From positions 62,001-126,000 of the forward strand of contig CADECF010000010.1 of NCBI GenBank assembly GCA_902825775.1: a stretch of DNA of 64,000 bases. The letters run 5' to 3'. Made by a program: the position numbers and the translations under genes. The stretch is from an uncultured Lysobacteraceae bacterium (GTDB lineage: Bacteria; Pseudomonadota; Gammaproteobacteria; Xanthomonadales; Xanthomonadaceae). The notes under the pieces were generated by a model, which saw only the letters and a list, made by a program, of their open reading frames with translations, was not told the DNA's origin and searched no databases. Shown piece by piece: positions 28,164-36,379 of the stretch (position 1 is the first letter of the stretch; each line of letters starts with the position of its first letter).

Positions 28164-28763
28164 TCAGCGCTGTTTGCGTTCCTGGGCGCCGATTTGCGAA
28201 TGCTTGACGACCTGTTCGCTGGCCACCTGCGCGATCGCCGCGACCGCGACGAACATGGCCGTGCTGCGCAGATAGGGCAGGAACCAATCGCTGTAGTTCT
28301 TCCACCAACCGGCGAAGGTCGGTTCGGCGACGCTGCTGCTGAGCCAGTAGAAGCTGCCCTGCGCCAGCAGATGGCACAGCACTGTGGCCACGAACAGGCT
28401 CAGCGCCAACCGGCCGAGCGCGGCGACGCTCGCGCCTTTGTAGTGGCGCGCCAGCCACAGGCCGCCCAGCCACATCGCCAGGTGCGCGGGAATCAGGAAC
28501 CAGTAGCCCGGCGACACGCAATAGTGGCTCCAGAAGCTGATGCCCTGGCTGCTGATCACCCACCAGTCGATCAGCACCGCCAGCGCCATCAGCAGCGGGA
28601 ACGCCCAGCGCGTCCAAGCGCGCAGATAGAAGCCGCCGATGAAGAACACCGCCCACGACGCGTCCGGGACCGGTGCGAAGTGCGAGAAGACGTGGGTCCG
28701 GGTCGCGGCCATCAGCAGCACGAGCAGGGACAGGACGATGGCGCGTTGCGAATTGGTGTTCAT
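28164..28763 (-). CDS. btuM: BtuM-like vitamin B12 transporter (solitary ECF S-component type)
   Basis: A 199-residue membrane protein with about six helices. A single conserved-looking cysteine lies at position 82 in the segment WSHYCVSPGYWFLIPAHLAMW (listed here only in part: SHYCVSPGYW), after LIDWWVISSQGIS. BtuM of Thiobacillus denitrificans, a solitary S-component-like cobalamin transporter, has a catalytic Cys80 that coordinates cobalt and removes cyanide from cyanocobalamin; length, helix count, cysteine position and the adjacent adenosyltransferase agree. I did not recognise it by full-length alignment, so the family call is inferred. The start at 28763 has GGAG upstream. It is divergent from ubiH across 81 bases. 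Confidence 0.72.
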   Translation of the reverse strand: MNTNSQRAIVLSLLVLLMAATRTHVFSHFAPVPDASWAVFFIGGFYLRAWTRWAFPLLMALAVLIDWWVISSQGISFWSHYCVSPGYWFLIPAHLAMWLGGLWLARHYKGASVAALGRLALSLFVATVLCHLLAQGSFYWLSSSVAEPTFAGWWKNYSDWFLPYLRSTAMFVAVAAIAQVASEQVVKHSQIGAQERKQR

Positions 28764-28844
28764 CGGGCGGGAAACTCCGGGCACGGCGTGCAGGACAGCG
28801 CTCATTCTAGCGAACTGGTCGGGCTGCGGCCTTATCATGTCGTG

Positions 28845-30059
28845 ATGAAGGCAAGACACGACGTGCTCATCGTGGGCGGCGGCCTGGTCGGCGCCAGCCT
28901 GGCGATCGCGCTGGACCGGCTGGGCCTGGACACGGCCCTGGTTGAGGCCACGCCCGCGGGCGCGCTGCCGGCTGTATTCGACCAGCGCAACCTCAGCTTC
29001 GCCACCGCCACCGTCAATGCACTGACGGCGCTGGGCGTGATGCAGAAGCTGTCCGCGCCGACCGGGCCGATCCGGCGGATCCAGGTCAGCCGCCGCGGCG
29101 ATTTCGGCCGGGTGAGGCTGGACGCCGCCGATTACGGGCGCGAGGCCTTCGGTCAGGTGGTGGTCGCGCGCGACTTCGGCATGGCGCTGGAAGCGCGGCT
29201 GGACGAACTCGAACGCTTCACCCGTTATCGTCCGGCGCGCTTCGTCGGTATCGAGGACGAAGCCGACGGCATGCGCACGCTCAGGATCGCCGACGACGGC
29301 GGGGAGCGGCCGATCGGCGCCAAGCTGGTCGTCGCCGCCGACGGCACCCGCAGCGGCCTACGCGCCGCGCTCGGCATCGGCCACGACGAACGCGATTACG
29401 GCCAGACCTTGTTCGTCGCGCGCATCCGCAGCGAACGCGCGCCGGACGGCACCGCTTACGAGCGGCTCGGCGACGACGGCCCGACCGCATTGCTCCCGCG
29501 CGGCGACCGCCATTTCGGCGTGGTGCATGCGGTGGCGCGCGAACAGGCCGACGCGGTCGCCGCGCTCGACGACGCGGCTTGGCTTGCGCGTTTGCAGGAT
29601 GCGATCGGCTGGCGCGTGGGCCGTTTGCTCGCTAGCGGGCCGCGCAGCGTCTATCCCGCGATCGGCGCGGTGGCCAGGCAGACGGTGGCGCCGCGCGCGG
29701 TGCTGGTCGGCAATGCGGCGCAGACGCTGCACCCGATCGGCGCGCAAGGTTTCAATCTGGGCTTGCGCGATGCGTTGACGTTGGCCGAAACCATCGAATC
29801 CGGTATCGAGCGCAACGGCGCGGTCGATCCCGGAGCAGAAGCATTGCTCGTCGCGTACGCCGCGCGCCGCAGCGAAGACCGCGAACGCACGCTCGCATTC
29901 GCCGACGGTCTGGCGCGGCTGAGCGCGAATCCGGCGCCGCTGCTGCGGCCGCTGCGCAGTCTGGGTCTGCTGGCGCTCGACAGCGTGCCGTCGATGCAAA
30001 GCGGGCTGGTCGGCGGCGCGATGGGCTTCCGCGGCGATGTGCCGAGGTTGTGCCGATGA
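28845..30059 (+). CDS. ubiH: UbiH-type FAD-dependent ubiquinone hydroxylase
   Basis: A 404-residue class A flavoprotein monooxygenase of ubiquinone synthesis. FAD-binding VLIVGGGLVGASLAIALDRL lies at the N-terminus, DG motif VVAADGTRSGLRAALG in the middle, and GNAAQTLHPIGAQGFNLGLR near residue 300. The GNAAQTLHPI form is the one seen in E. coli UbiH (C4 hydroxylation of the ring); ubiquinone hydroxylases vary in regioselectivity, so the carbon attacked is inferred. The stop overlaps the next monooxygenase gene, as in many gammaproteobacterial ubiH-ubiI/visC pairs. Confidence 0.88.
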   Translation: MKARHDVLIVGGGLVGASLAIALDRLGLDTALVEATPAGALPAVFDQRNLSFATATVNALTALGVMQKLSAPTGPIRRIQVSRRGDFGRVRLDAADYGREAFGQVVVARDFGMALEARLDELERFTRYRPARFVGIEDEADGMRTLRIADDGGERPIGAKLVVAADGTRSGLRAALGIGHDERDYGQTLFVARIRSERAPDGTAYERLGDDGPTALLPRGDRHFGVVHAVAREQADAVAALDDAAWLARLQDAIGWRVGRLLASGPRSVYPAIGAVARQTVAPRAVLVGNAAQTLHPIGAQGFNLGLRDALTLAETIESGIERNGAVDPGAEALLVAYAARRSEDRERTLAFADGLARLSANPAPLLRPLRSLGLLALDSVPSMQSGLVGGAMGFRGDVPRLCR

Positions 30060-31240
30060 GCCGCCGCAACCGCCTGGATGCGGTCGTCGTCGGCGGCGGC
30101 GTGGTCGGCGCGGCCTGCGCGCTGGCCTTGTCCGAACTCGATCTGGGCGTCGCGCTGGTCGAAGCGCAGGCGCCGCCGTCGTGGAGCGCCGATCGTCCCG
30201 ATCTGCGCGTGTATGCTTTCGCGCCGGATAACGCGTCGCTGCTCGAACGTTCCGGCGCATGGCCGGCGGTCGCCGCCGCGCGCGTGCAGCCGTACCGCCG
30301 CATGCGCGTTTGGGACGCGGCCGGCGGCGGCGAATTGCGCTTCGATGCCGATGCATTCGGGCGCCGCGAATTGGGCTGGATCGTCGAGCACGGCTTGCTC
30401 GTCGACAAAATATGGGCGGCGCTGTCGGCGACGGACGTTCGCGTTCACTGCCCGGCGCGCGTCGATGCGCTGGAACAGCTCGAAGACGGCGTGCGCATGC
30501 GTCTGGACGACGGCAGCCGCATCGAAGCCGGTCTGGCGATCGCGGCCGACGGCGCCGAATCCAGCGTACGCGAGCTGGCCGGGTTGCAGGTCGATGCGCA
30601 CAGTTACGCGCAGCGCGGCGTGGTGGCCTACGTGCATACCGAACGCCCGCACGAGCAGACCGCCTGGCAGCGGTTCCTGCCCACCGGTCCGTTGGCTTTC
30701 CTGCCTTGCGCCGAGGGCGCCAGTTCGATCGTGTGGACCCTGCCCGAAACCGAAGCGGCGCGCGTCATGTCGTTGGACGACGAAACCTTCGGCCGCGAAC
30801 TGACCGCCGCTTTCGACGGCAGGCTCGGAGAAACCCGCGTCGCGTCCAAGCGCGCCGCGTTCCCGCTGCGGCGGCAACTGGCTCGCGACTATGCGATCGG
30901 CCGCGTGGCGGTGATCGGCGATGCCGCGCACGTGGTGCATCCGCTCGCCGGCCAGGGCGTCAATCTGGGTTTGCGCGATGTCGCCGCGCTGCGCGACACG
31001 ATCGTCCGAGCGCGTACGCGCAAGGCCGACTACGCGTCGCCGCAATCGCTGTCGCGCTGGGCGCGCGAGCGCAAGAGCGAAAACGCCGCGGCCGCGCATG
31101 CCTTCGACGGCATCAACCGATTGTTCTCCAATGACGGCGTCGCCGCCACCCTGATGCGCGGCCCTCTGCTGGGCCTGGCAGGCCGGTTGCCGCCGGTGAC
31201 GCAAGCGCTCTGGCGTCGCGCTGCGGGCTTGCGCACATAA
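30056..31240 (+). CDS. UbiI/VisC/UbiF-family FAD monooxygenase (ubiquinone synthesis)
   Basis: A 394-residue paralogue of the upstream enzyme. AVVVGGGVVGAACALALSEL binds FAD, AIAADGAESSVRELAG is the DG motif, and VIGDAAHVVHPLAGQGVNLG with LRD is the GD motif in the GDAAH form found in UbiI, UbiF and VisC. It probably hydroxylates a different ring carbon (C5 or C6) in the same pathway. The ATG at 30056 overlaps the ubiH stop; a slightly earlier ATG at 30050 is possible. The transcript ends at a strong hairpin directly after the stop codon. Confidence 0.85.
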   Translation: MSRRNRLDAVVVGGGVVGAACALALSELDLGVALVEAQAPPSWSADRPDLRVYAFAPDNASLLERSGAWPAVAAARVQPYRRMRVWDAAGGGELRFDADAFGRRELGWIVEHGLLVDKIWAALSATDVRVHCPARVDALEQLEDGVRMRLDDGSRIEAGLAIAADGAESSVRELAGLQVDAHSYAQRGVVAYVHTERPHEQTAWQRFLPTGPLAFLPCAEGASSIVWTLPETEAARVMSLDDETFGRELTAAFDGRLGETRVASKRAAFPLRRQLARDYAIGRVAVIGDAAHVVHPLAGQGVNLGLRDVAALRDTIVRARTRKADYASPQSLSRWARERKSENAAAAHAFDGINRLFSNDGVAATLMRGPLLGLAGRLPPVTQALWRRAAGLRT

Positions 31241-31270
31241 AAAACGCCCCGCATGCCGCGGGGCGTTTTT
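31241..31270. terminator. Bidirectional rho-independent terminator
   Basis: ACGCCCCGC and GCGGGGCGT form a 9-bp GC-rich stem with an ATGCC loop, preceded by an A-run and followed by TTTTT. It starts one base after the UbiI-like stop codon on the plus strand and lies 20 bases beyond the end of the convergent EF-hand gene, so it can stop both transcripts. Confidence 0.92.
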
Positions 31271-31289
31271 CCAGCATTGCGAATGCAGA

Positions 31290-32006
31290 TTACATCCAGC
31301 CCTTCAATTCGTCCTTGCTCAGCCTGCCGTTGTTGTTGACGTCGACAGCGCGGAACTCGGCGGTGAGCGTCGCGTTCGAGCTGGCTTCGGCGCGGCTCAG
31401 GTTGCCGTCTCCGTTCTTGTCCATCGCAGCGAAATCGATCTTGTATTCGCCGACCACCGAATCCGGCGGCAGCGAGTTCACGGTCACCGGCGCTTGAGCC
31501 GGCGGCACGGCGCTGTTTTGCATCGGCGGAGGCGGCGGTGCGGCGGCCGCGTCCTGCGCCGCTTGCGCAGCTACCTGTGCACCGACCGCGGCCTCGCCGG
31601 CCGTGGCGTTGGCGGCTTCGGCGATGGTCTTCGCGCCTTCGGCCACGTCCGAGGCTTGTTTGGTCTGAGCCTCGCCGGCGCCGGATTCGTTGAACGCATT
31701 GTTGGCCGTGCCGGCGGCGCCCGCGGCAATGCTCGCGGCAGCGGATGCCTGCGCAGCGCTATCGTTGGCCGCGGCCGCATTCGCAGCCGCTTCTGCGCTC
31801 GCCGACTGCGACGCGCTGGCGTTGGCGCTCTGCGCGGCTATTTCGGCGGTCTGCGCGTTCGCGCTGGCCTGCTGTGCGACCTCGGCTGCCGTCTTGCTGT
31901 CGCGTTGCGCCTGTTGCTGCTCGGCGGTTTGCGCGAACGCGGGTGCGCACAGGCCGAAAGCCGTGGCCAGGGCGATGGAAATAGCGGTGTTTTTGCGGGT
32001 CGTCAT
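31290..32006 (-). CDS. Secreted alanine-rich protein with two EF-hands
   Basis: A 238-residue exported protein. The signal peptide ends near residue 25 (CAPAFAQ). Residues 26-155 are about half alanine, with Gln, Ser and Asn spaced like a long helix or coiled coil; a proline stretch (APPPPPMQ) follows. The last 50 residues hold two EF-hand loops, DKNGDGNLSRAE and DVNNNGRLSKDE, both with all Ca2+-ligand positions filled. No family function is known to me; calcium-dependent folding or binding in the periplasm or envelope is a fair inference. It has its own transcription unit. Confidence 0.85.
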   Translation of the reverse strand: MTTRKNTAISIALATAFGLCAPAFAQTAEQQQAQRDSKTAAEVAQQASANAQTAEIAAQSANASASQSASAEAAANAAAANDSAAQASAAASIAAGAAGTANNAFNESGAGEAQTKQASDVAEGAKTIAEAANATAGEAAVGAQVAAQAAQDAAAAPPPPPMQNSAVPPAQAPVTVNSLPPDSVVGEYKIDFAAMDKNGDGNLSRAEASSNATLTAEFRAVDVNNNGRLSKDELKGWM

Positions 32007-32099
32007 CGGTGCTACCTCGTGGAGGACGCTGCGACGGTAGTCCCGGCCCGATCAACCCCATGTCAACCGCGACGCTCCAGCCTGAATGGGCGGCAACAT

Positions 32100-33152
32100 T
32101 CAGGCGGCATTGTGGACCGAAGCGAAAACGGTGATCTCTTCGCGGTCGTGATACAGCTGGCGCGCGCGCAACCGCAGCGGTTTGCCGGCTTGCGCCGAAA
32201 ATTCCTGCAGGCACAATTCGGTCTCCTGCCAGCGCCGTTTCATCGGCAGCTTCAGGTTGAAGATCGCGTGACGGCACCAGCCTTCGTTGAACCATTGCGC
32301 CATGCGCGCAGCGACGCGCCGCGGTTGTTCGACCATGTCGCAGACCATCCAGTCCAACGGCCGTTGCGGCTGCCATGCGAAACCATCGGCGCGCAGGTGC
32401 TCCACCAAGCCGCTGTCGAACAGATGCGGGCGCAACGGGCCGTTGTCGATCGCGGTGACCTGCAGGCCGTTGCGCATCAAGACCCAGGTCCAACCGCCGG
32501 GAGCCGCGCCCAAATCCGCGGCGCGCATGCCGGGCTTCAACAAGTGCTCGCGTTCGTCGTCGTCAAGAAGGCACAGCAGCGCTTCTTCGAGTTTCAGCGC
32601 CGAGCGCGAGGGCGCATCGGCGTGCACGCGCAAACGCGGGATGCCCAGCGGCCACGGCGCACTGTCGCGCGGATCGCCTATCGCCAGCAGCGCGTGGTCG
32701 CCGGCGACGAAACAGACGTGCAGGCGCGGCAAGCCGGCGCGTTCGGCGGCGGTGAGCAGGCCGGCTTTGCGCAGCGCCGGGCGCAGCGCGTTGCCGAAGC
32801 TGCGCGCCAATCCCGATAGCGGCTTGGCCTCGTCGCTGTCGGGATGCTCCACGAACAGATCGCCGAAACGCAGGTCCGGCGCCAGCGCCGACAGCATCGG
32901 TGCGATGCGGTCGCGCGGGTCGAGATCGCGCAACTCCGCGACCAACCGCAGCTTCTGCCTGGCGAAGATCATGTCGCGCCACGGCAGCGCCTGCGAGAGC
33001 GCTTGTGCGTTTTCGTCGGCGAATACGACGTAACCGCTGCCGCGTTCGGTGCGCGCATAACCCGCATGCCCGGTCTGCGCGGCGCGTTCGGTCAGTTCGG
33101 CGGCCAGTTCGGGTTCGAAGCCGGGGCGGCAGTAGCACAGCAAACCGCTCAT
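32100..33152 (-). CDS. rlmM: 23S rRNA (cytidine2498-2'-O)-methyltransferase RlmM
   Basis: A 350-residue enzyme. The N-terminal THUMP-type RNA-binding part begins MSGLLCYCRPGFEPELAAEL. The Rossmann-like methyltransferase domain has SAM motif ADLGAAPGGWTWVLM, the acidic TAIDNGPL, the catalytic WMVCDMVEQPRRVA (Asp) and NLKLPMKRRWQE (Lys), the K-D-K-E set of 2'-O-methyltransferases. Length and arrangement match E. coli RlmM. Confidence 0.96.
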   Translation of the reverse strand: MSGLLCYCRPGFEPELAAELTERAAQTGHAGYARTERGSGYVVFADENAQALSQALPWRDMIFARQKLRLVAELRDLDPRDRIAPMLSALAPDLRFGDLFVEHPDSDEAKPLSGLARSFGNALRPALRKAGLLTAAERAGLPRLHVCFVAGDHALLAIGDPRDSAPWPLGIPRLRVHADAPSRSALKLEEALLCLLDDDEREHLLKPGMRAADLGAAPGGWTWVLMRNGLQVTAIDNGPLRPHLFDSGLVEHLRADGFAWQPQRPLDWMVCDMVEQPRRVAARMAQWFNEGWCRHAIFNLKLPMKRRWQETELCLQEFSAQAGKPLRLRARQLYHDREEITVFASVHNAA

Positions 33153-33206
33153 CTCATTCCCCGGTGATGGCTTCTTGTGGGACCAGCTTCTTATGGGAGC
33201 GATTTT

Positions 33207-33308
33207 TGTGGGAGCGGATTTTTGTGGGAGCGGCTTCAGCCGCGAGCTCTTGATCTTGTTGCGACATCGTCGTTATCGAAGAGCTCGCGGCTGAAGCCGC
33301 TCCCACAA
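33207..33308. repeat. Paired REP-like element (family A, TTCAG type) with extra half copies
   Basis: Half copies (TGTGGGAGCGGATTT) at 33187-33222 precede the full pair GTGGGAGCGGCTTCAGCCGC / GCGGCTGAAGCCGCTCCCAC. It lies between rlmM and the deaminase gene, both on the reverse strand. Confidence 0.9.
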
Positions 33309-33337
33309 AAAGCCAGTCCCACGGAAAAGCGGAGCGC

Positions 33338-33916
33338 TCAATAACGGCGGCCGCCGAGTTGGCCGTACGTGCGCAGCACCGCGCAGGCGTCATCTCGGCG
33401 CAGGTCGCGCACGACTTCGATGCCGCGTCGGTTCAACTCGCCGATCCAATCGGCCGGCAGCGGCCCTTCGTCGAACTCGGTCAACGCCATCACATCGTCG
33501 CTGCGCGCGCCGATCAGCAGGCGGTCGATGCCGGCCCACACGGTCGCGCCGTAGCATTGGCAGCAAGGTTGCGACGAGGTCGCCAGCGTGTAAGCGCCAT
33601 CGCGCTCGCCGGCCTCGTTCTGGTTCAGGCGCGCGCGCTGCAGGCGCTGTTGCGCGAGCATGTAGGCCATGTTCTCGGCATGCGCCAGCGACGTGCTTTG
33701 CGGCAGCACGACATTGACGCCGGCGGCGACCACGCGGTCGCCCGGGCCGAACACCACCGCGCCGAACGGCCCGCCGGTCTGCGCTTCGATGTTCATGCGC
33801 GACAGTTGCACGGCCAACGCGACTTTGTCTTCGTCGCTGGCGTAAACGCGGCCGGCATCGACCGCATCGTGCACCCAGGCCGGGAGCGTCAGGTGGACTT
33901 GCGCGTACAGCATCAT
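33338..33916 (-). CDS. Nucleoside/CMP deaminase-family zinc enzyme
   Basis: A 192-residue protein of the cytidine deaminase-like fold (guanine deaminase/tRNA-adenosine deaminase branch). Zinc motifs are SLAHAENMAYM (His and catalytic Glu) and SSQPCCQCYGATVWAG (the PCxxC pair, here PCCQC). GGPFGAVVFGPGDRVVAAG matches the usual strand before the zinc site. The C-terminal part ending in LRRDDACAVLRTY is family-typical in length. The exact base substrate is not predictable. The ATG at 33916 overlaps the stop of the upstream lipoprotein gene. Confidence 0.85.
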   Translation of the reverse strand: MMLYAQVHLTLPAWVHDAVDAGRVYASDEDKVALAVQLSRMNIEAQTGGPFGAVVFGPGDRVVAAGVNVVLPQSTSLAHAENMAYMLAQQRLQRARLNQNEAGERDGAYTLATSSQPCCQCYGATVWAGIDRLLIGARSDDVMALTEFDEGPLPADWIGELNRRGIEVVRDLRRDDACAVLRTYGQLGGRRY

Positions 33917-34350
33917 TCTTTCGCCGGCGGCGCCGGGGCCGGGTCGACGATGGGGTCGATCGTCGGCGGCAGTGCTACGCATTCATTGCGGACGCATTTG
34001 CAGCCCTCGACCGCAGGAAATCCGCAGACCGACATCCCGCCCCGTTTCTTGCAGGCCTCGGCGACGCCGGCCGGATCGGTCGGGCTATTGGCGTTGACGC
34101 ACGCCGGCATCATGCCGCAGCAGTTGCGCACATCTTTGACGACGCAGTCGGCGTCGGTGCTGCAGCGCCGGTCGACCTTGCCGGCCACGGCGCGCTCGGG
34201 CGGCAACGGATCGCTCATCCGCGGCGCCGGTTTGGCCGGCGTCGCTCCCGATTGCGCGCCATTGGAAGAAGCCGAAGAAGGCGGCGCCGTGCAGGCCGAC
34301 ATCGCCAGCAGGCACGAGGCCATGAGCAAACCGAAGATCGTGTCGCGCAT
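33913..34350 (-). CDS. Small cysteine-rich lipoprotein, function unknown
   Basis: A 145-residue lipoprotein: the signal peptide LLMASCLLAMSAC ends in a lipobox cysteine. The mature part has a Ser/Pro/Ala-rich linker, then a compact domain of about 65 residues with ten cysteines (RRCSTDADC, RNCCGMMPAC, EACKKRGGMSVC, EGCKCVRNEC), then a Pro-rich tail. Ten cysteines in that space suggests five disulfides and a knottin-like fold. I do not recognise the family. It lies four bases after glnS and overlaps the deaminase gene. Confidence 0.8.
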   Translation of the reverse strand: MRDTIFGLLMASCLLAMSACTAPPSSASSNGAQSGATPAKPAPRMSDPLPPERAVAGKVDRRCSTDADCVVKDVRNCCGMMPACVNANSPTDPAGVAEACKKRGGMSVCGFPAVEGCKCVRNECVALPPTIDPIVDPAPAPPAKE

Positions 34351-34354
34351 AGCA

Positions 34355-36136
34355 CTAGCCTCCGTTCTGGCTCCAGGTATCGCGCAGCGTAACGCTGCGG
34401 TTGAACACCGGCGCATCGCTGCGGTGGTCGCGGCGGTCGGCGACGAAATAGCCCAGCCGTTCGAATTGGAACGAGGTTTCCGGATCGGCGGCCGCAGCCG
34501 CGGGCTCGATCCAGCCGCGCGCGATGCTGCGCGACGCCGGGTTGAGATGGTCGCGGTAGGTCTTGCCTTCCGACTCGTCGTCCGGATCGGCGGCCGCGAA
34601 CAGGCGGTCGTACAAGCGGATCTCGGCGGCGACGGCATCGCGCGCGCTGACCCAGTGGATGGTGCCTTTCACCTTGCGGTTGGCGCCTTCCATGCCCGGT
34701 CGCGATTCCGGATCGAGCGTGCCGCGCAGTTCGACGATCTCGCCGGACGCGTTCTTGATTACTTCGTCGCAACGCACGATGCCGGCGCCGCGCAGGCGCA
34801 CGTCGCCGCCGGGCACCAGGCGCTTCCAGCCTTTCGGCGGGACTTCGGCGAAATCCTCGTGCTCTATCCACAATTCGCGCGAGAACGGCACCTCGCGCGA
34901 ACCCAGCGATTCGTCTTTCGGATGGTTCGGGAAAGACAGCGCTTCGCTATGGTCCTCGGCAAGATTGGTCAGCACGAACTTGAGCGGATCGATCACCGCC
35001 ATGCGCCGCGGCGCGTGCGCATCGAGATCGTCGCGCAGGCAACCTTCGAGCACGCTGAAATCGATCGTCGAGTTCTGCTTGCTGATGCCGACGCGGTCCA
35101 CCAGCAGGCGCAGCGACGCCGGCGTGTAGCCGCGGCGGCGCAGGCCCTGCAGCGTGGGCATGCGCGGATCGTCCCAGCCGTCGACCAGGCCGTCGCCGAC
35201 CATCGCCACCAGCTTGCGCTTGCTCATCACCGTGTAGTTGATGTTGAGCCGCGAGAATTCGATCTGGCGGGGTTTAGCGGCCTGGTTGGGCAAGCCGCGG
35301 GCCAGCAGAGGCTGCAAAAGCTCAGGCGAGTTCGCCAGCTCCACTTTGTCCACGCACCAGTCGTACAAGGGACGGTGATCCTCGAACTCCAGCGTGCATA
35401 GCGAATGGGTGATGCCTTCGACCGCATCGCTGAGCGAATGCGCGAAGTCGTACATCGGGTAGATCGGCCAGGCGTCGCCGGTGTTCTGGTGGGTCACCTT
35501 CTTGATCCGGTACAGCGCCGGGTCGCGCATATTGATGTTGCCGCTGGCCATGTCGATCTTGGCGCGCAGGGTGCGGGCGCCGTCGTCGAACTCGCCGGCG
35601 CGCATGCGCCGCAGCAGGTCCAAATTCTCGTTCACACTGCGGTCGCGGAAGGGCGAATTGCGACCCGGTGTGGTCAAACCGCCCCGGTATTCGCGCACCT
35701 GCTCGGCGCTGAGGTCGCAGACGAAGGCGTCGCCCTGGCGAACCAGCTTCTCGGCGGCCAGGTAAAGCACCTCGAAATAGTCGGAGGCATGGCGCAGTTC
35801 GGCCCAGTCGAAGCCGAGCCAGCGCACGTCGTCCTGAATGGCCTGAACGTATTCAGGGTCTTCCTTGGCCGGGTTGGTGTCGTCGAAACGCAGATTGCAG
35901 ACCCCGCCGAACTCCGCGGCGATGCCGAAATCCAGGCAAATCGCCTTGGCATGGCCGATATGCAGGTAGCCATTGGGTTCGGGCGGGAAGCGCGTCCGCG
36001 GGGCCTTGTGCCGGCCCTGGGCCAGGTCGTCGCGGACGATCTGGCGAATGAAGTCCTGCTTGCCCGCGACCGGGCCGGCTTCGGTATGCTTGTCAGTCGT
36101 GACCGACGTCACGTTTTTGGGGGTCGAAGCGGGCAT
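34355..36136 (-). CDS. glnS: Glutaminyl-tRNA synthetase
   Basis: A 593-residue class I aminoacyl-tRNA synthetase. The HIGH motif is in FPPEPNGYLHIGHAKAICLD, LRFDDTNPAKEDPEYVQAIQ follows, KMSKS appears as VMSKRKL, and the anticodon-binding beta-barrels occupy the last 240 residues (VIDPLKFVLTNL, VPGGDVRLRGAGIVRCDEV, GTIHWVSARDAVAAEIRLYD). Proteobacteria acquired this enzyme from a eukaryotic lineage. It heads an operon with the Cys-rich lipoprotein and deaminase. Confidence 0.97.
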   Translation of the reverse strand: MPASTPKNVTSVTTDKHTEAGPVAGKQDFIRQIVRDDLAQGRHKAPRTRFPPEPNGYLHIGHAKAICLDFGIAAEFGGVCNLRFDDTNPAKEDPEYVQAIQDDVRWLGFDWAELRHASDYFEVLYLAAEKLVRQGDAFVCDLSAEQVREYRGGLTTPGRNSPFRDRSVNENLDLLRRMRAGEFDDGARTLRAKIDMASGNINMRDPALYRIKKVTHQNTGDAWPIYPMYDFAHSLSDAVEGITHSLCTLEFEDHRPLYDWCVDKVELANSPELLQPLLARGLPNQAAKPRQIEFSRLNINYTVMSKRKLVAMVGDGLVDGWDDPRMPTLQGLRRRGYTPASLRLLVDRVGISKQNSTIDFSVLEGCLRDDLDAHAPRRMAVIDPLKFVLTNLAEDHSEALSFPNHPKDESLGSREVPFSRELWIEHEDFAEVPPKGWKRLVPGGDVRLRGAGIVRCDEVIKNASGEIVELRGTLDPESRPGMEGANRKVKGTIHWVSARDAVAAEIRLYDRLFAAADPDDESEGKTYRDHLNPASRSIARGWIEPAAAAADPETSFQFERLGYFVADRRDHRSDAPVFNRSVTLRDTWSQNGG

Positions 36137-36274
36137 GGGACGCTGGACGAGGGTGGGGGCACAGTCTAACGGGCCGGGTTCGGTTCGTCGCCGCTGCCTA
36201 GGCCCGATTCTTGCGTGCGCTCGCCGGCCAGGAGATTGAGTTAGCCAACGCCGGGATCACAGGGGGGCGCCACC

Positions 36275-36379
36275 ATGAAGGTGGTGTTTGAAGCCGGGGC
36301 CAACTTCGCTGCGTCGCCGTGTCCGGGCGCAGCGATGCCAGCGTGCGCGGGAGCGCCGCGCAAAGCCGTGCGTCGATGA
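36275..36379 (+). CDS. Possible 34-residue leader peptide overlapping the cyclase start
   Basis: A short frame from the ATG at 36275 to the TGA at 36377-36379 encodes a peptide starting MKVVFEAGANFAASPC. A strong Shine-Dalgarno-like AGGGGGG lies seven to eight bases before its ATG, while neither candidate start of the downstream diguanylate cyclase has one. Its stop overlaps the cyclase ATG in the arrangement ATGA, the pattern of translational coupling. There is no similarity I can recognise, so it may simply be a start site lost to drift. Confidence 0.4.
   Translation: MKVVFEAGANFAASPCPGAAMPACAGAPRKAVRR

Noticed and set aside
28764-28844. A cobalamin riboswitch upstream of the BtuM-like gene
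   Set aside because: The gap to the divergent ubiH gene is only 81 bases, too short for a cobalamin riboswitch (about 200 bases), and I saw no B12-box.
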